Below, in pieces: positions 18,419 to 28,149 of a stretch of DNA of 64,000 nucleotides. The first letter of the stretch is position 1. Each line of letters opens with the position of its first letter. The notes under the pieces are model-generated. The model saw nothing but the letters and a program-made list of their open reading frames with translations. It was not told where the DNA came from and ran no database searches. Source of the DNA: Neobacillus mesonae (lineage in GTDB: Bacteria; Bacillota; Bacilli; Bacillales; Cytobacillaceae); assembly GCF_023715155.1 (NCBI RefSeq), contig NZ_JAMBNQ010000024.1, positions 1 to 64,000 of the forward strand, in the 5' to 3' direction. Made by a program: the position numbers and the translations under genes.

Positions 18419-18714
18419 AAGGCTCTATTAAAGAGCGCTGTTGATTTTTTATATCCCTGTTGATTGTAGTGGAAGGCACGAAGACTCCTCGTAAATGCTA
18501 ACGCATTTCCTTCGTGAGTGGGAGAATTCAAGGAAGTAATTCAATGTCCTGCGGGAGTACGTGCCAGGGGAGACCCCTCAGGCGTTAGCGCCGAGGAGGC
18601 TTCACGGAACGCCCGCGAACCGCTTGTGCCTCCTTCTGCGATGCCCATGCTGACGAAGACTTCCTTGTGGAGCGAAAATCAACAGCCAAGTTTAACATAG
18701 CCTTTTTTAAAAAA
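18419..18714. repeat. MITE-like intergenic repeat, full copy
   Basis: About 295 bases bounded by imperfect inverted ends: AAGGCTCTATTAAAGAGCGC then GCTGTTGATTTTT on the left, AAAATCAACAGC then TTTAACATAGCCTTTTTT on the right. The GC-rich middle (TCCTGCGGGAGTACGTGCC, CAGGCGTTAGCGCCGAGG, CACGGAACGCCC) is widespread in Bacillus genomes as I remember it. It has no transposase; short open frames here are not genes. A truncated copy is at 28017-28149. Confidence 0.8.
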
Positions 18715-18813
18715 CATTTTGGTAAAATTTAATGATTTTTAAGGACAAGAGCTTTATTCGATTATGATTTGGATTATACTTTAAAACTACTAATGTGAAA
18801 GGCGGCATTAAGA

Positions 18814-20322
18814 GTGAGTGTAAGTAAAAGTAATGAAAAAATTGTTCTGATTGGGCTGCTAGCGGGATTACTTATGGCTGGAATGGACGGAACAGTTGTA
18901 GCTGCAGCGCTGCCCTCTATAGTAAGTGATTTAGGGGGATTTGATATATTTATTTGGGTAACTTCTGCATACATGGTTATGATGATGGCTAGTACGCCAA
19001 TATTCGGAAAACTATCAGATATGTATGGACGCAAGCGGTTTTTTGTGTTGGGATTAATATTATTTCTACTAGGTTCGGTCCTTTGTGGGATTTCCAACAA
19101 CATGATTGAACTAATTATTTTCCGTGCAATTCAAGGAATCGGCGGCGGCTCATTAATGCCAATTGCATTCACAATTGTGGCTGATATATTCCCACCTCAT
19201 AAAAGAGGGAAAATGATGGGGATTGTTGGTGCCGTCTTTGGTATTTCGAGTATATTTGGACCGCTGCTTGGTGCTTTTATTACGGAATATGTAAGCTGGA
19301 ACTGGGTATTTTTTGTCAACCTTCCAATTGGTTTATTATCATTTTTATTAGTATTCTTTTTTTATTTAGAACCATTTAAATCCACTCCACAGAAGGTAGA
19401 TTGGTGGGGCGCATCCACTCTTGTGCTGGCTGTCATTTCTCTCATGCTGGCACTTCAACTGGGCGGGAATGAATTATTATGGAGTTCTCCAGTGATTATT
19501 GGACTATTTATTACGTTCATTATTTTTATGGGAGCATTTTTATTCATTGAAAAAAAAGCATCTGATCCAATTATCTCCTTCGTATTGTTTAGAGATCGTT
19601 TGTTTACAACAAGCTGTTTAGTATCCCTATTTATTGGCTTTTCCTATATAGCAGCTATTACCTTTATTCCAATTTTTGTTCAAGGGGTCTGGGGTGATAC
19701 AGCAAAGAACGCTGGTCTAATTTTAATGCCTATGATGCTGGGTTCAGTAGTGGGTAGTTCATTTGGCGGTTGGTTGACGGCAAAAATCAGCTTTAAAAAT
19801 ATTATGTTATTGGCAAGTATATTTTTTGTTCCTGGAATCTTTTTATTAAGTACACTCCATTCAGAGACATCCTTTTTAAATTTAATTTGTTACATGACTA
19901 TCGTTGGATGTGGTGCTGGATTATCATTTTCTGTATTAAGTTTGTCATCTATGCATAATTTTAACTATTATCAAAGAGGATCTGCATCTTCAACAAACAG
20001 ATTTTCTATTAATCTTGGAATGACGATTGGAATTACTGTTTTTGGAATCATTCAAAGAGTTAACTTTACAAATAAAATGGAATCTAAGTTAGGAAGACTA
20101 AATGAATTGTCTTGGAATACAAGCAGTTTGTTGACTCCGCAAGGTCGGGCAAAAGTTCCAGAAGGAGTACTTCAAAATGTGGCTGAAACTCTAGCATCTT
20201 CAATTGGCTTATTATTTTTAGCTGCACTAATTCCTGCTGCTTTAGCAGTATTTTTTATCTTTTTAATGCCAAATGATAAAACTCAGAATCATATGGAAAA
20301 ACCTATTCCGTCTTCTAAATAG
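18814..20322 (+). CDS. MFS drug exporter, DHA2 (EmrB/QacA, 14-TM) family
   Basis: A proton-coupled multidrug exporter of 502 residues. Motif D1/helix 1 LMAGMDGTVVAAALPSI, motif A GKLSDMYGRKR (about residues 68-78) and the motif C-like GAVFGISSIFGPLLGAFI are visible; hydrophobic segments suit 14 helices. It begins at GTG 18814; the RBS is weak (AAAGGCGG). Drug specificity cannot be predicted. It may belong to the accessory segment downstream of the second integrase remnant. Confidence 0.88.
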   Translation: MSVSKSNEKIVLIGLLAGLLMAGMDGTVVAAALPSIVSDLGGFDIFIWVTSAYMVMMMASTPIFGKLSDMYGRKRFFVLGLILFLLGSVLCGISNNMIELIIFRAIQGIGGGSLMPIAFTIVADIFPPHKRGKMMGIVGAVFGISSIFGPLLGAFITEYVSWNWVFFVNLPIGLLSFLLVFFFYLEPFKSTPQKVDWWGASTLVLAVISLMLALQLGGNELLWSSPVIIGLFITFIIFMGAFLFIEKKASDPIISFVLFRDRLFTTSCLVSLFIGFSYIAAITFIPIFVQGVWGDTAKNAGLILMPMMLGSVVGSSFGGWLTAKISFKNIMLLASIFFVPGIFLLSTLHSETSFLNLICYMTIVGCGAGLSFSVLSLSSMHNFNYYQRGSASSTNRFSINLGMTIGITVFGIIQRVNFTNKMESKLGRLNELSWNTSSLLTPQGRAKVPEGVLQNVAETLASSIGLLFLAALIPAALAVFFIFLMPNDKTQNHMEKPIPSSK

Positions 20323-20776
20323 AGTGCATTACTTTCTTCTGAAAAGTGCAAGCCTCTATACATGTTAGTGGTTAAAAAAATCTGCTGAATGGTACAGTGA
20401 TTTAATTGGGTATCCTTTAATAAAGATAAAGTCAACTTCCCGTTTGCAATCTCCTTGTTACTTCACTGGCCGTTCTAATTTTAGATGATCACACATTCCG
20501 ATCCATGCTTTAAATTGAATCCCTCAGAACATGTTTTATTAACCTCTCGTTGAAGATGGTAATGTGTTAATGATTTGTCATTACCAAATGTTCTGAGGGA
20601 GGGGAATCATTTTTTACCTTTGCTTCTTTTAACTGCAAATACGCATGACCACGTTCTTGATGACTAAATAAGCTAGTAAGCAGGCGGATGACAATATATG
20701 CTATTCATACTAGGAGGAATGTGTTTTCATCTATATTATGTTATAGTTGAGATAATAAATAGTTGGGGGTATAGAT
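20323..20776. other. Intergenic region with a long nested hairpin (20520-20600)
   Basis: No gene seen. TCCCTCAGAACAT (20520-20532) pairs perfectly with ATGTTCTGAGGGA (20588-20600). Inside, GGTAATG (20558-20564) pairs with CATTACC (20579-20585). The outer 3' arm is followed by GGGGAATCATTTTTT. It could be a terminator for the MFS gene, a small structured RNA, or ends of a deleted element. Confidence 0.55.
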
Positions 20777-22171
20777 ATGAAGGAAAATCAGTTTGTACTG
20801 TATGATCATCATAAACAGATCCGACTGCAGGCAGAAAGAATTGCATTCTTTACACAAGGTGAAATTATAGAAGCGATTAGTGAGAACAGTGAAATGTATT
20901 ATTTGTTTTTTTATAAATCCCGGTTCCTCACAGCGAAAAAGGCAAAACGAATTTCCCTTGATTCATATATTGAACATGCTTTTAAAAAAGGCATCGTTTT
21001 TAAATCCCCTCATCCTCTGATCCATGCATTGCTTTCTTCTAATAACCCCTGTCAAATCATCAGCTTTCAGTCCTTATTACAAAAGCTGGATAGGTTGTAC
21101 ACTCCGCAAGAAAAGGCATTTATTCTAACTTTTTTTGAATCCGTAATTCCAAAAAAGCAATTGTTTGAAGAAATGAAATCAATTTATTATGGATATCGTC
21201 GAAATGGACAGATGTTTTTAGGCTATCGAATTATCCGCATTTTAATGGATTTCGCACCGAAACAGAGTTTAGTAAAACAACTTGCCAAAGACCATATGTT
21301 CAATAAATTTGCCGTTCTGTATAATGAAAAGGCGGAGAAACTGTTTGCTAAAGATCTGATTTTTGCTGAAAAAACCTTATTTTCTCAAAAAGATAATGAC
21401 CAATGCTTTCATCAGCTTTCAGCCATTCTGGAAAAAGAGTCTCGTTGGATTGATTTAATCGCTTTGAATATTGACAAGTTAAACGCAACCCCTTCTGCTG
21501 ACTGCTTCAGTTCTCTCCTTAAGCAGCTTGAACAGCATTTAAACGAAAATGAAATAGAATATATATTAGAAGAATTGTCCTGTCAATTACCATCCTTTCT
21601 CCCTATACAGCAAGAGTTATTTGAAAACTATCTAAAAAGCGGTAATATCTATGGAGTTTTTAAAATGATCCATGACTATGACTTCAAGCTGAGCAACTCC
21701 CAAGTACGTATCATTGAAGACATGTTAGAACATTTGGATATAGAAACTCATTCATTACAGCCAGAAACACTTCAAACCTTGCTAAAACTGGTTGTCCATT
21801 TGTTCCCCGAAAAGGCTGAAAAGCTTCTAACTAAATACGTCATTTTATTGCTAAAAACACATGAGTTAGCTTATATAAAAGAATGGCTCAAGCCGTTGAC
21901 AGAGAGTCATGAAAATCTTGAGATATATAAAAAAATTGAGTCGATGCTTCAGATTAGTGAGGATCTAGACCAAATGCAGACGCTTGGAAAGATGTATTAT
22001 GAATTTAAGCAGTTAGATAAAGCCATTGAGTGCTTTAGCTGGAAAATGGAGCTGGAACCCGATGATCCAAATCCTATACAATGGTTATCTAAAATCTATC
22101 GGGAAATGGGTATGATTCAGGAATCAAATGCCTATCGCGAGTTGTGTATTCATCTTCAAAAAAGGGCTTAA
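20777..22171 (+). CDS. TPR-containing protein of unknown function
   Basis: 464 residues, no signal peptide or membrane helix. The N-terminus (residues 1-80) is mixed; the remainder is helical. The C-terminal segment LGKMYYEFKQLDKAIECFSWKMELEPDDPNPIQWLSKIYREMG (about 405-450) is a recognisable tetratricopeptide pair. RBS GGGGG lies upstream. A fragment matching the coding stretch near 20909-20992 recurs at 28145-28231, so the family was once duplicated. I do not recognise its function; a protein-protein scaffold is a guess. Confidence 0.65.
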   Translation: MKENQFVLYDHHKQIRLQAERIAFFTQGEIIEAISENSEMYYLFFYKSRFLTAKKAKRISLDSYIEHAFKKGIVFKSPHPLIHALLSSNNPCQIISFQSLLQKLDRLYTPQEKAFILTFFESVIPKKQLFEEMKSIYYGYRRNGQMFLGYRIIRILMDFAPKQSLVKQLAKDHMFNKFAVLYNEKAEKLFAKDLIFAEKTLFSQKDNDQCFHQLSAILEKESRWIDLIALNIDKLNATPSADCFSSLLKQLEQHLNENEIEYILEELSCQLPSFLPIQQELFENYLKSGNIYGVFKMIHDYDFKLSNSQVRIIEDMLEHLDIETHSLQPETLQTLLKLVVHLFPEKAEKLLTKYVILLLKTHELAYIKEWLKPLTESHENLEIYKKIESMLQISEDLDQMQTLGKMYYEFKQLDKAIECFSWKMELEPDDPNPIQWLSKIYREMGMIQESNAYRELCIHLQKRA

Positions 22172-22328
22172 TATGGAACGAAGATTTTATGCTGGGCATT
22201 AGCAAAACCTTGATATATAGCACTTTTAACACACATCATCTTACCCAATTAATGGCATGTTATCATAAACCTCTCCAACCCTTTATGAATGGGTTTGTAA
22301 AAGATGAGGGTAAAATAATAACACATAG

Positions 22329-22375
22329 AGACTTTATATTTATCGCGCAGATAAATATGAAGTCTTTTTTTTTAT
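22329..22375 (+). terminator. Strong terminator after the TPR gene
   Basis: AGACTTtATATTTATC / GATAAATATgAAGTCT stem, loop GCGCA, T8. It lies 160 bases past the TPR gene. The stretch between (22200-22310) also carries CCTTGATATATAGCA and a GTAAAAGATGAGGGT block reminiscent of the att-like repeats at 13137 and 16790. Confidence 0.8.
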
Positions 22376-22535
22376 ATAATTTTACTTTTAAAGTATTGGC
22401 GGAAGTCTTTTCTTTCACATTTGCTGTTATGTCATTCGGCATTGTTATGTTTCAAGCATTGTTTGGAAATCCTCACATCTATATCCGCTGCAGATAGATA
22501 GGTAAGAATACACAATTTCCCCATAATAAATGGAA

Positions 22536-22563
22536 TGTAAATTTGCTGTAATTAATCTGTAAA
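22536..22563. promoter_or_regulatory. PhoP-box-like triple repeat before the ugp-type operon
   Basis: TGTAAA (22536), TGTAAT (22547) and TGTAAA (22558) have an exact 11-base period. On the minus strand this reads TTTACA-N5-ATTACA-N5-TTTACA, the TTHAYA pattern of Bacillus PhoP boxes. The boxes are on the strand opposite to the gene, unlike most Pho-activated B. subtilis promoters, so the direction of control is uncertain. Confidence 0.65.
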
Positions 22564-22624
22564 TTGCCCATTTTTTAGAAAAAATTATGTTTTAATAATG
22601 TTGTATTTAGAAAGGGGGACAAGT

Positions 22625-23746
22625 ATGAGTCAGATAGAACTGATAAATATATCGAAATCATACGATAAACAAAAGGACGTACTAAACAGCATTAATTTAT
22701 CGATTGAAGAAGGTGAGTTTTTTGTTCTTGTTGGTCCTTCTGGTTCTGGAAAAAGCACATTGCTTAGAATGATTGCGGGACTTGAGGAAATTTCCGGAGG
22801 CTTCTTGAAAATCAACGGTCAAACCATGAACCATCTTCCTCCGAAAGATCGGAATTTATCAATGGTCTTCCAAAATTATGCCTTATATCCACATTTAACG
22901 GTGCAAGAGAATATTCTTTTTGGCTTAAAAGGCCGGAAAATAGATAAAAAAGAACAACAGAGAAGACTCAATGAAGCAGCAGAAATGTTGGGAATTCAAG
23001 AACTATTAAAACGGAAACCAAGAGAACTTTCAGGAGGCCAGAGACAGCGGGTTGCACTTGGCCGTACCGTTGTAAGCCATGCCCCTCTCTGCTTAATGGA
23101 TGAACCTCTGTCGAATTTAGATGCAAAACTTCGGGCACATATGCGGGTAGAAATCCGCCGGCTGCAAAAAAGGTTAGGGCTGACAATGATTTATGTGACC
23201 CATGACCAAGTCGAAGCGATGACGATGGGTGATCGGATCATGGTGTTAAATGATGGGCAAATACAGCAAGTCGGCGAACCCATTACACTTTATAATGAAC
23301 CGGTAAACTTGTTCGTTGCCTCTTTTATCGGCTCTCCAAAAATAAACGTAGGGAACGCTGTTTTTTCAGAAAACGGCAAATATCTAATAGTAGAAAACCA
23401 GCTTCATATTCCAGTTGATCCATCTGTTTTCTGTCATATTCCAAGGGATCGGAATTTAAAAGTCGGCATTCGTTCTGAACATTTAATGCCTGGTATATCG
23501 AAAAAAGAAAACTTGCATTATCTCGAAGCAGTTAATATTGAACAGTTGGGAAATGAAACCTCAATTGCTTTTGAACTTGGTTCAGAATTGTGGACGGCAA
23601 AATGGCCGGGACAATGGAAGATCGATTTAGGACAGAAAGTATCTGTGCAAATTATGCCGGAATTCCTTTTATTCTTTGATGCAGATTCAGGGAACTTAAT
23701 AAAATCCGCGGAACTTGGAAAGAGCCAAGGGGCTGTATCCGTATGA
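22625..23746 (+). CDS. ugpC: UgpC-type ABC transporter ATP-binding protein
   Basis: The ATPase of a carbohydrate/glycerol-3-phosphate-type importer (MalK/UgpC subgroup). Walker A GPSGSGKST, Q-loop FQNYALYPHL, signature LSGGQRQRVALGR, Walker B LCLMDEPLSNLDAKLR and switch His in VTHDQVEAMTMGD lie in the first 210 residues. The C-terminal OB-type regulatory domain follows (KVGIRSEHL). I start at ATG 22625 behind AAAGGGGG. The stop overlaps the next permease start. The downstream GDPD and the Pho-like boxes support a glycerophosphate substrate. Confidence 0.88.
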   Translation: MSQIELINISKSYDKQKDVLNSINLSIEEGEFFVLVGPSGSGKSTLLRMIAGLEEISGGFLKINGQTMNHLPPKDRNLSMVFQNYALYPHLTVQENILFGLKGRKIDKKEQQRRLNEAAEMLGIQELLKRKPRELSGGQRQRVALGRTVVSHAPLCLMDEPLSNLDAKLRAHMRVEIRRLQKRLGLTMIYVTHDQVEAMTMGDRIMVLNDGQIQQVGEPITLYNEPVNLFVASFIGSPKINVGNAVFSENGKYLIVENQLHIPVDPSVFCHIPRDRNLKVGIRSEHLMPGISKKENLHYLEAVNIEQLGNETSIAFELGSELWTAKWPGQWKIDLGQKVSVQIMPEFLLFFDADSGNLIKSAELGKSQGAVSV

Positions 23747-24687
23747 GTATGATCTATCCGACAATCGAAACCAATGAAACTTATCTCCATCAAGCAGAAC
23801 GCGTAAAAAGGCAAAACCAGATGAAGAGTTTCTTAAAAGGAATGTTGTTCTTACTTCCTTCCATTATTTTATTTAGTGTTTTCGTGTTCTACCCCATGTT
23901 TAAGACTATTTACTTAAGCTTCTTCCTGACAAATGCGCAGGGGGCAACGACTGTTTTTACAGGGTGGGATAACTATAAGGCACTGTTTGTGGATCCAATT
24001 TTTATCAAGAGTGTTAAGAATACCTTTTTATTTGTTTTCTATACGGTACCGCCAACTGTCATCATCAGCTTAATCTTAGCTGTTATTGCGAATGAAAAAT
24101 TAAAGGGAATCGGCTTTTTTCGGACCGTTTTCTCTTCTACCATGGGGGTATCGGTTGCAGCAGCATCCGTATTTTGGCTGTATTTATTCAATCCAACCAT
24201 GGGCCTCTTGAACAAAGTCCTTGAAACATCCGGACTAGATGCCATTGAATGGCTGACAGATCCAAAGTGGGCGCTGATAGCTGTGTCTGCAACGACCATT
24301 TGGATGAATATTGGCTTTACTTTTTTAATTTTACTTGGCGGATTGCAATCGATCGATTCTTCACTCTATGAAAGTGCTGATATAGAGGGTTCAGGCTATT
24401 TTTACAAGCTTCGAAGAATTACCATTCCAATGCTTTCACCAACCTTTTTCTTTGTGATCACTGTATCGATTATTAATACGTTCCAAACCTTTGGACAGAT
24501 TGATATTTTAACCCAAGGCGGTCCTGCAAATGGGACAAATTTAATTGTCTATTCGATTTATCGGGAAGCCTTTGTGAATTATCAGTTTGGAGCCGCTAGT
24601 GCCCAGGCCGTTGTGTTATTCATCCTTATTTTATTGATGACGGCCCTGCAATTTAAGCTGGTCGAAAGGAAGGTTCATTATCAATGA
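23743..24687 (+). CDS. ugpA: UgpA-type ABC transporter permease
   Basis: An inner-membrane subunit (314 residues) of the ugp-type importer. Six or so helices; the EAA loop that docks to the ATPase appears as YESADIEGSGYFYKLRRITIPML (about residues 206-228). It overlaps the ATPase gene by four bases and the second permease gene by four bases, so all are translated together. Confidence 0.85.
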   Translation: MSMIYPTIETNETYLHQAERVKRQNQMKSFLKGMLFLLPSIILFSVFVFYPMFKTIYLSFFLTNAQGATTVFTGWDNYKALFVDPIFIKSVKNTFLFVFYTVPPTVIISLILAVIANEKLKGIGFFRTVFSSTMGVSVAAASVFWLYLFNPTMGLLNKVLETSGLDAIEWLTDPKWALIAVSATTIWMNIGFTFLILLGGLQSIDSSLYESADIEGSGYFYKLRRITIPMLSPTFFFVITVSIINTFQTFGQIDILTQGGPANGTNLIVYSIYREAFVNYQFGAASAQAVVLFILILLMTALQFKLVERKVHYQ

Positions 24688-25499
24688 TGCTGTCAATGAG
24701 GAAAAAGATTGTTTTTTATGTGCTGTTGATCATTTCGGCCTTGCTGCTTGCTGGTCCTGCCATAATGGCAATTGTTATGAGTTTTATGACGAACCAGGAT
24801 ATTTTGACTGGAAGATTGCCGACGGCCTTTACTATTGATAATTATATCGCAGCCTTTGACCGCTTGCCGCTGCTTCAATTTCTTTTTAATAGCTTAATAG
24901 TTTCAATTGTTATAATGCTTGGCCAGCTGATTTTGTCGTCATTGGCTGCTTATGCGTTTGTGTTTTTGGAGTTTAAAGGGAGAGACTTCCTGTTCTATCT
25001 TTTTATTGCAACCATGATGGTTCCTTTTGAAGCGTCAGTCATTCCGAACTTTCACATTATCCGTGATTTAAATTGGATTGATACATATGCCGGGCTGACT
25101 GTACCTTTTTTTGCCACAACGTTTGGAACCTTTTTATTGCGGCAGAATTTCAAACAAATCCCAAAAGAATTACGTGAAGCAAGCCTAATTGCTGGAATGG
25201 GCGATTTTAAATTCTTTTTAACGGTTGTCTTGCCTGTTTCCAGGACAAGTTTGGTAACACTCGGTATTTATGGATTCTTAACTTCATGGAATATGTATCT
25301 ATGGCCGCTATTGGCTTCAACAAATGATACTGTACGTACTATTCAAATTGGTTTGAAGCAATTGCAGACCCAGGAACAATTGAATCAATGGGGGGTTATT
25401 ATGGCAGGAGCTGTCATAGTCATCATTCCAACCTTAATCTTGCTTTTCTTAGGCCAAAAGAAATTGCAAAAAGGGTTAACAGAAGGTGCAGTTAAATAA
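24684..25499 (+). CDS. ugpE: UgpE-type ABC transporter permease
   Basis: The second permease of the importer (271 residues, MalG/UgpE family). The EAA motif is REASLIAGMGDFKFFLTVVLPVSR (about residues 166-189), and helices lie on both sides. It overlaps ugpA and is followed 48 bases later by the binding-protein gene. Confidence 0.85.
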   Translation: MMLSMRKKIVFYVLLIISALLLAGPAIMAIVMSFMTNQDILTGRLPTAFTIDNYIAAFDRLPLLQFLFNSLIVSIVIMLGQLILSSLAAYAFVFLEFKGRDFLFYLFIATMMVPFEASVIPNFHIIRDLNWIDTYAGLTVPFFATTFGTFLLRQNFKQIPKELREASLIAGMGDFKFFLTVVLPVSRTSLVTLGIYGFLTSWNMYLWPLLASTNDTVRTIQIGLKQLQTQEQLNQWGVIMAGAVIVIIPTLILLFLGQKKLQKGLTEGAVK

Positions 25500-25547
25500 C
25501 GGGATCCAATGTATCCATCATTCAATCGTAAAGAAGGAGAAGAAAAA

Positions 25548-26894
25548 ATGAAGAAAATCATGTCAATTCTTACACTAGGTATTCTATTGCTGTTAACTGC
25601 CTGTTCTGGCAGTAATACCACATCCAAATCCAGCGCGGAAGACACAAAAACTAAAAGCGGTGAAAAACAAGTTGTCACCTTTTGGCATTCGATGAGTGGC
25701 GCTGGTCAAGAAACATTGGACAGTATTGTGAAGGATTTCAATCATTCCCAAAATAAAATCCAGGTAAATGCCGAATTTCAGGGGACCTATGATGAGGCAT
25801 TGACTAAATTTAATGCTGTCGCAGGTACAAATAGTGCCCCAACTATGATTCAGACTTTTGAAATTGGGACAAAATCTATGATAAACAGTGGAAATATCAT
25901 CCCTATCCAAGAATTTGTTGATAAAGATCATTATGATATGAGTGGACTAGAAAAAAACATTACGAATTACTATTCATTAGATGGTAAGTTCTATTCAATG
26001 CCATTTAACTCTTCAACACCGGTTATGTACTATAATAAAGACGCATTTAAAATGGCTGGCCTAGATCCTGATAAAGCACCAGCTACATTTGAAGAAGTAG
26101 AAACAGCAGCAAAAGCTATCACAAAGTCGAATCCAGATATGAAGGGATTTGCTCTACAGGCTTATGGCTGGTTATGGGAACAGCTTCTGGCAAACCAAGG
26201 TGCTTTATTGTTAAATAAAGATAATGGCCGCACTGATACACCGACTAAAATCGGGTGGAATGAAGAAGAAGGAAAATCTATTTTTAATTGGGTAAAACAA
26301 ATGGTTGATGATGATACTTTTGCAAATTATGGTACAAATGGTGATAACATGATTGCTGGCTTCTTATCTGGTGATGTTGCAATGTTCTTGCAATCTTCCG
26401 CAAGTGCAAGAGACGTAATAGATAATGCTCCATTCGATGTAGGGATTGCTTTCCTTCCACATCCTGAGGACAAGGAACGTCAAGGTGTTGTAATCGGCGG
26501 TGCAAGCCTATGGATGATCGATGGTAAACCAAAAGCAGAATCTCAGGCTGCTTGGGAATTCATGAAATATCTTCAAAAACCTGAAGTTCAAGCAAAATGG
26601 CATGTCGGAACAGGTTACTTTGCTATAAATCCGGCAGCCTATGATGAGAAAGTGGTTAAAGATGCTTGGGCTGAAAAACCGCAATTACAAGTAACAGTAG
26701 ACCAATTACAATCAACTAAGCCATCTTATGCCACTCAAGGTGCATTAATGGACATGCTTCCTGAGGGTCGCAAAATTATGGAAACAGCACTTGAAACCGT
26801 ATTTAATGGTGGAGATGTTGATAAATCCTATAAAACAGCTGTACAACAATTTAACGAAGCCATTAAACAGGCAAACAAAGCAAGAGGAAAATAA
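25548..26894 (+). CDS. ugpB: UgpB-type ABC transporter substrate-binding lipoprotein
   Basis: The extracytoplasmic solute receptor of the importer (448 residues). The signal peptide ends in LLTAC with lipobox Cys19; the mature part begins with a Ser/Thr/Lys-rich linker. FWHSMSGAGQETLD is characteristic of the sn-glycerol-3-phosphate-binding cluster. I start at ATG 25548 behind AAGGAGAAG. A long hairpin follows the gene. Ligand: glycerol-3-phosphate or glycerophosphodiesters, inferred from family and neighbours. Confidence 0.85.
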   Translation: MKKIMSILTLGILLLLTACSGSNTTSKSSAEDTKTKSGEKQVVTFWHSMSGAGQETLDSIVKDFNHSQNKIQVNAEFQGTYDEALTKFNAVAGTNSAPTMIQTFEIGTKSMINSGNIIPIQEFVDKDHYDMSGLEKNITNYYSLDGKFYSMPFNSSTPVMYYNKDAFKMAGLDPDKAPATFEEVETAAKAITKSNPDMKGFALQAYGWLWEQLLANQGALLLNKDNGRTDTPTKIGWNEEEGKSIFNWVKQMVDDDTFANYGTNGDNMIAGFLSGDVAMFLQSSASARDVIDNAPFDVGIAFLPHPEDKERQGVVIGGASLWMIDGKPKAESQAAWEFMKYLQKPEVQAKWHVGTGYFAINPAAYDEKVVKDAWAEKPQLQVTVDQLQSTKPSYATQGALMDMLPEGRKIMETALETVFNGGDVDKSYKTAVQQFNEAIKQANKARGK

Positions 26895-26902
26895 ACCTCC
26901 AT

Positions 26903-26951
26903 ATGAAAGGGGAAAAAGTGTGGGCCTCCATGCTTTTTTCCCCTTTTCCAT
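26903..26951 (+). terminator. Hairpin between ugpB and the GDPD gene
   Basis: AAAGGGGAAAAAG / CTTTTTTCCCCTTTT long stem around a 14-base loop. It may terminate or protect the ugp mRNA and lower expression of the next gene. Confidence 0.7.
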
Positions 26952-26989
26952 ATTATTAGGCGGAAATGTTTAAGGAAGGGTGAATTTTA

Positions 26990-27784
26990 ATGACCAAAAT
27001 TTACGGTCACAGAGGTGCCAAAGGCAGCTATCCAGAAAATACACTGTTAAGTTTCAAAAAGGCAATCGACCAAGGTGTTGACGGTCTTGAATTAGATGTC
27101 CACCTGACTAAAGATGGTGAAGTGGTTGTTATTCATGATGAAACACTTGACCGTACCACAAATGGGATTGGTGAGATTAGAGAATTGACATTAGAAGAAA
27201 TAAAACAGGTTAGTGCTGGAAGCCCCTTTGCACATTTACCTGACTATCATGAAGCGTGGGAATTGGAAAAGGTGCCGACCCTGCAAGAAGTACTGGAATT
27301 AATGGCCCCCTATCCGACAGAACTCAATATTGAGTTAAAAACTTATGCAGCCTCCTATAAAGGGATTGAAGAAAAAGTCCAATCAATTGTTGAAAAATGT
27401 GGAAACGATAGAAAAGTGGTTTACTCTTCTTTCCATTTGCCGTCTTTATTACGAATGAAAAAGGTAAACCCAGAGGCACACATTGCCTGGTTATTAAATG
27501 AGGAAATCTCCCTTCCGGCTGATTATATCGAAACGCTTGATTTCGAAGCTTTACATCTTAACAAGAAAATCATATTGTCAAAAAAAGTGGGACATTCTAT
27601 CAGAAAAACGCTTCATGAGGACAATACAATGAGTTTAAAAGGGCTGTATGAACAAGTACGAGTTTGGACGGTCAATGATCCTGATCAAATAGGCCGGCTG
27701 TTAGAATTGCAGGTCAATGCGATTATTACCGATTTTCCTGAAAGAGCGATTGCCCTTAGAAATAAGCGGGAAGCAATGGTTTAA
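26990..27784 (+). CDS. ugpQ: glycerophosphodiester phosphodiesterase (GDPD)
   Basis: Hydrolyses glycerophosphodiesters to sn-glycerol-3-phosphate and an alcohol. Catalytic motifs: GHRGAKGSYPENT (His/Arg at the start), LELDVHLTKDGEVVVIHDETLDRTTNG (metal ligands Glu/Asp and second His), and ELNIELK. There is no signal peptide, so it is cytoplasmic, like E. coli UgpQ, and suited to act on imported diesters. 264 residues; RBS GGAAGG. Next to the ugp-type importer, probably one regulon. Confidence 0.92.
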   Translation: MTKIYGHRGAKGSYPENTLLSFKKAIDQGVDGLELDVHLTKDGEVVVIHDETLDRTTNGIGEIRELTLEEIKQVSAGSPFAHLPDYHEAWELEKVPTLQEVLELMAPYPTELNIELKTYAASYKGIEEKVQSIVEKCGNDRKVVYSSFHLPSLLRMKKVNPEAHIAWLLNEEISLPADYIETLDFEALHLNKKIILSKKVGHSIRKTLHEDNTMSLKGLYEQVRVWTVNDPDQIGRLLELQVNAIITDFPERAIALRNKREAMV

Positions 27785-27800
27785 AAGTACTTCTATTTTT

Positions 27801-27830
27801 AAAATGCCAGTAAGATTTGCCTGGTATTTT
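27801..27830 (+). terminator. Terminator after the GDPD gene
   Basis: AAAATGCCAG / CTGGTATTTT stem with T-tail. Another hairpin (ACTGCTTCCT / AGGAAGTAGT with T7) sits at 27941-27976. Confidence 0.75.
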
Positions 27831-28016
27831 TTACTTTATTAGGAATAAAACAAGAATTTCAGTATTGTCTAATTGTCCAACAAAGGGTTTAATGATTATT
27901 TGAAAATTTGTCAGGTAAATGATTTCTTCTCTAAAGTATAACTGCTTCCTGATCTTAAGGAAGTAGTCTTTTTTTATTATTCCTCATAGTGTGTTTATTA
28001 AGCATTCAAAGATGTC

Positions 28017-28149
28017 AATTCAGTGTCCTGCGGGAGTACGTGCCAGGGGAGACCCCGCAGGCGTTAGCGCAGAGGCTCCACGGAACGCCCTCGGAAAGTG
28101 AAGTGCTTAGAGAGAAAATCAACAGCCTAGTTTAACATAGCCTTTTTAT
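28017..28149. repeat. MITE-like repeat, truncated copy
   Basis: Nearly identical to the right half of 18419-18714: CAGTGTCCTGCGGGAGTACG, GAGACCCCGCAGGCGTTAGCG, CACGGAACGCCC and the right end AAAATCAACAGCCTAGTTTAACATAGCC (broken here only for display). The left inverted end is missing. It abuts the TPR-gene fragment. Confidence 0.8.

Noticed and set aside
18518..18700. 60-codon open frame within the MITE-like repeat
   Set aside because: Composition follows the GC-rich repeat; the truncated copy at 28017 does not keep the frame.
22144..22497. 117-codon open frame after the TPR gene
   Set aside because: It starts inside the TPR gene in another frame, runs through a strong terminator (22329-22375), has no RBS and resembles nothing.
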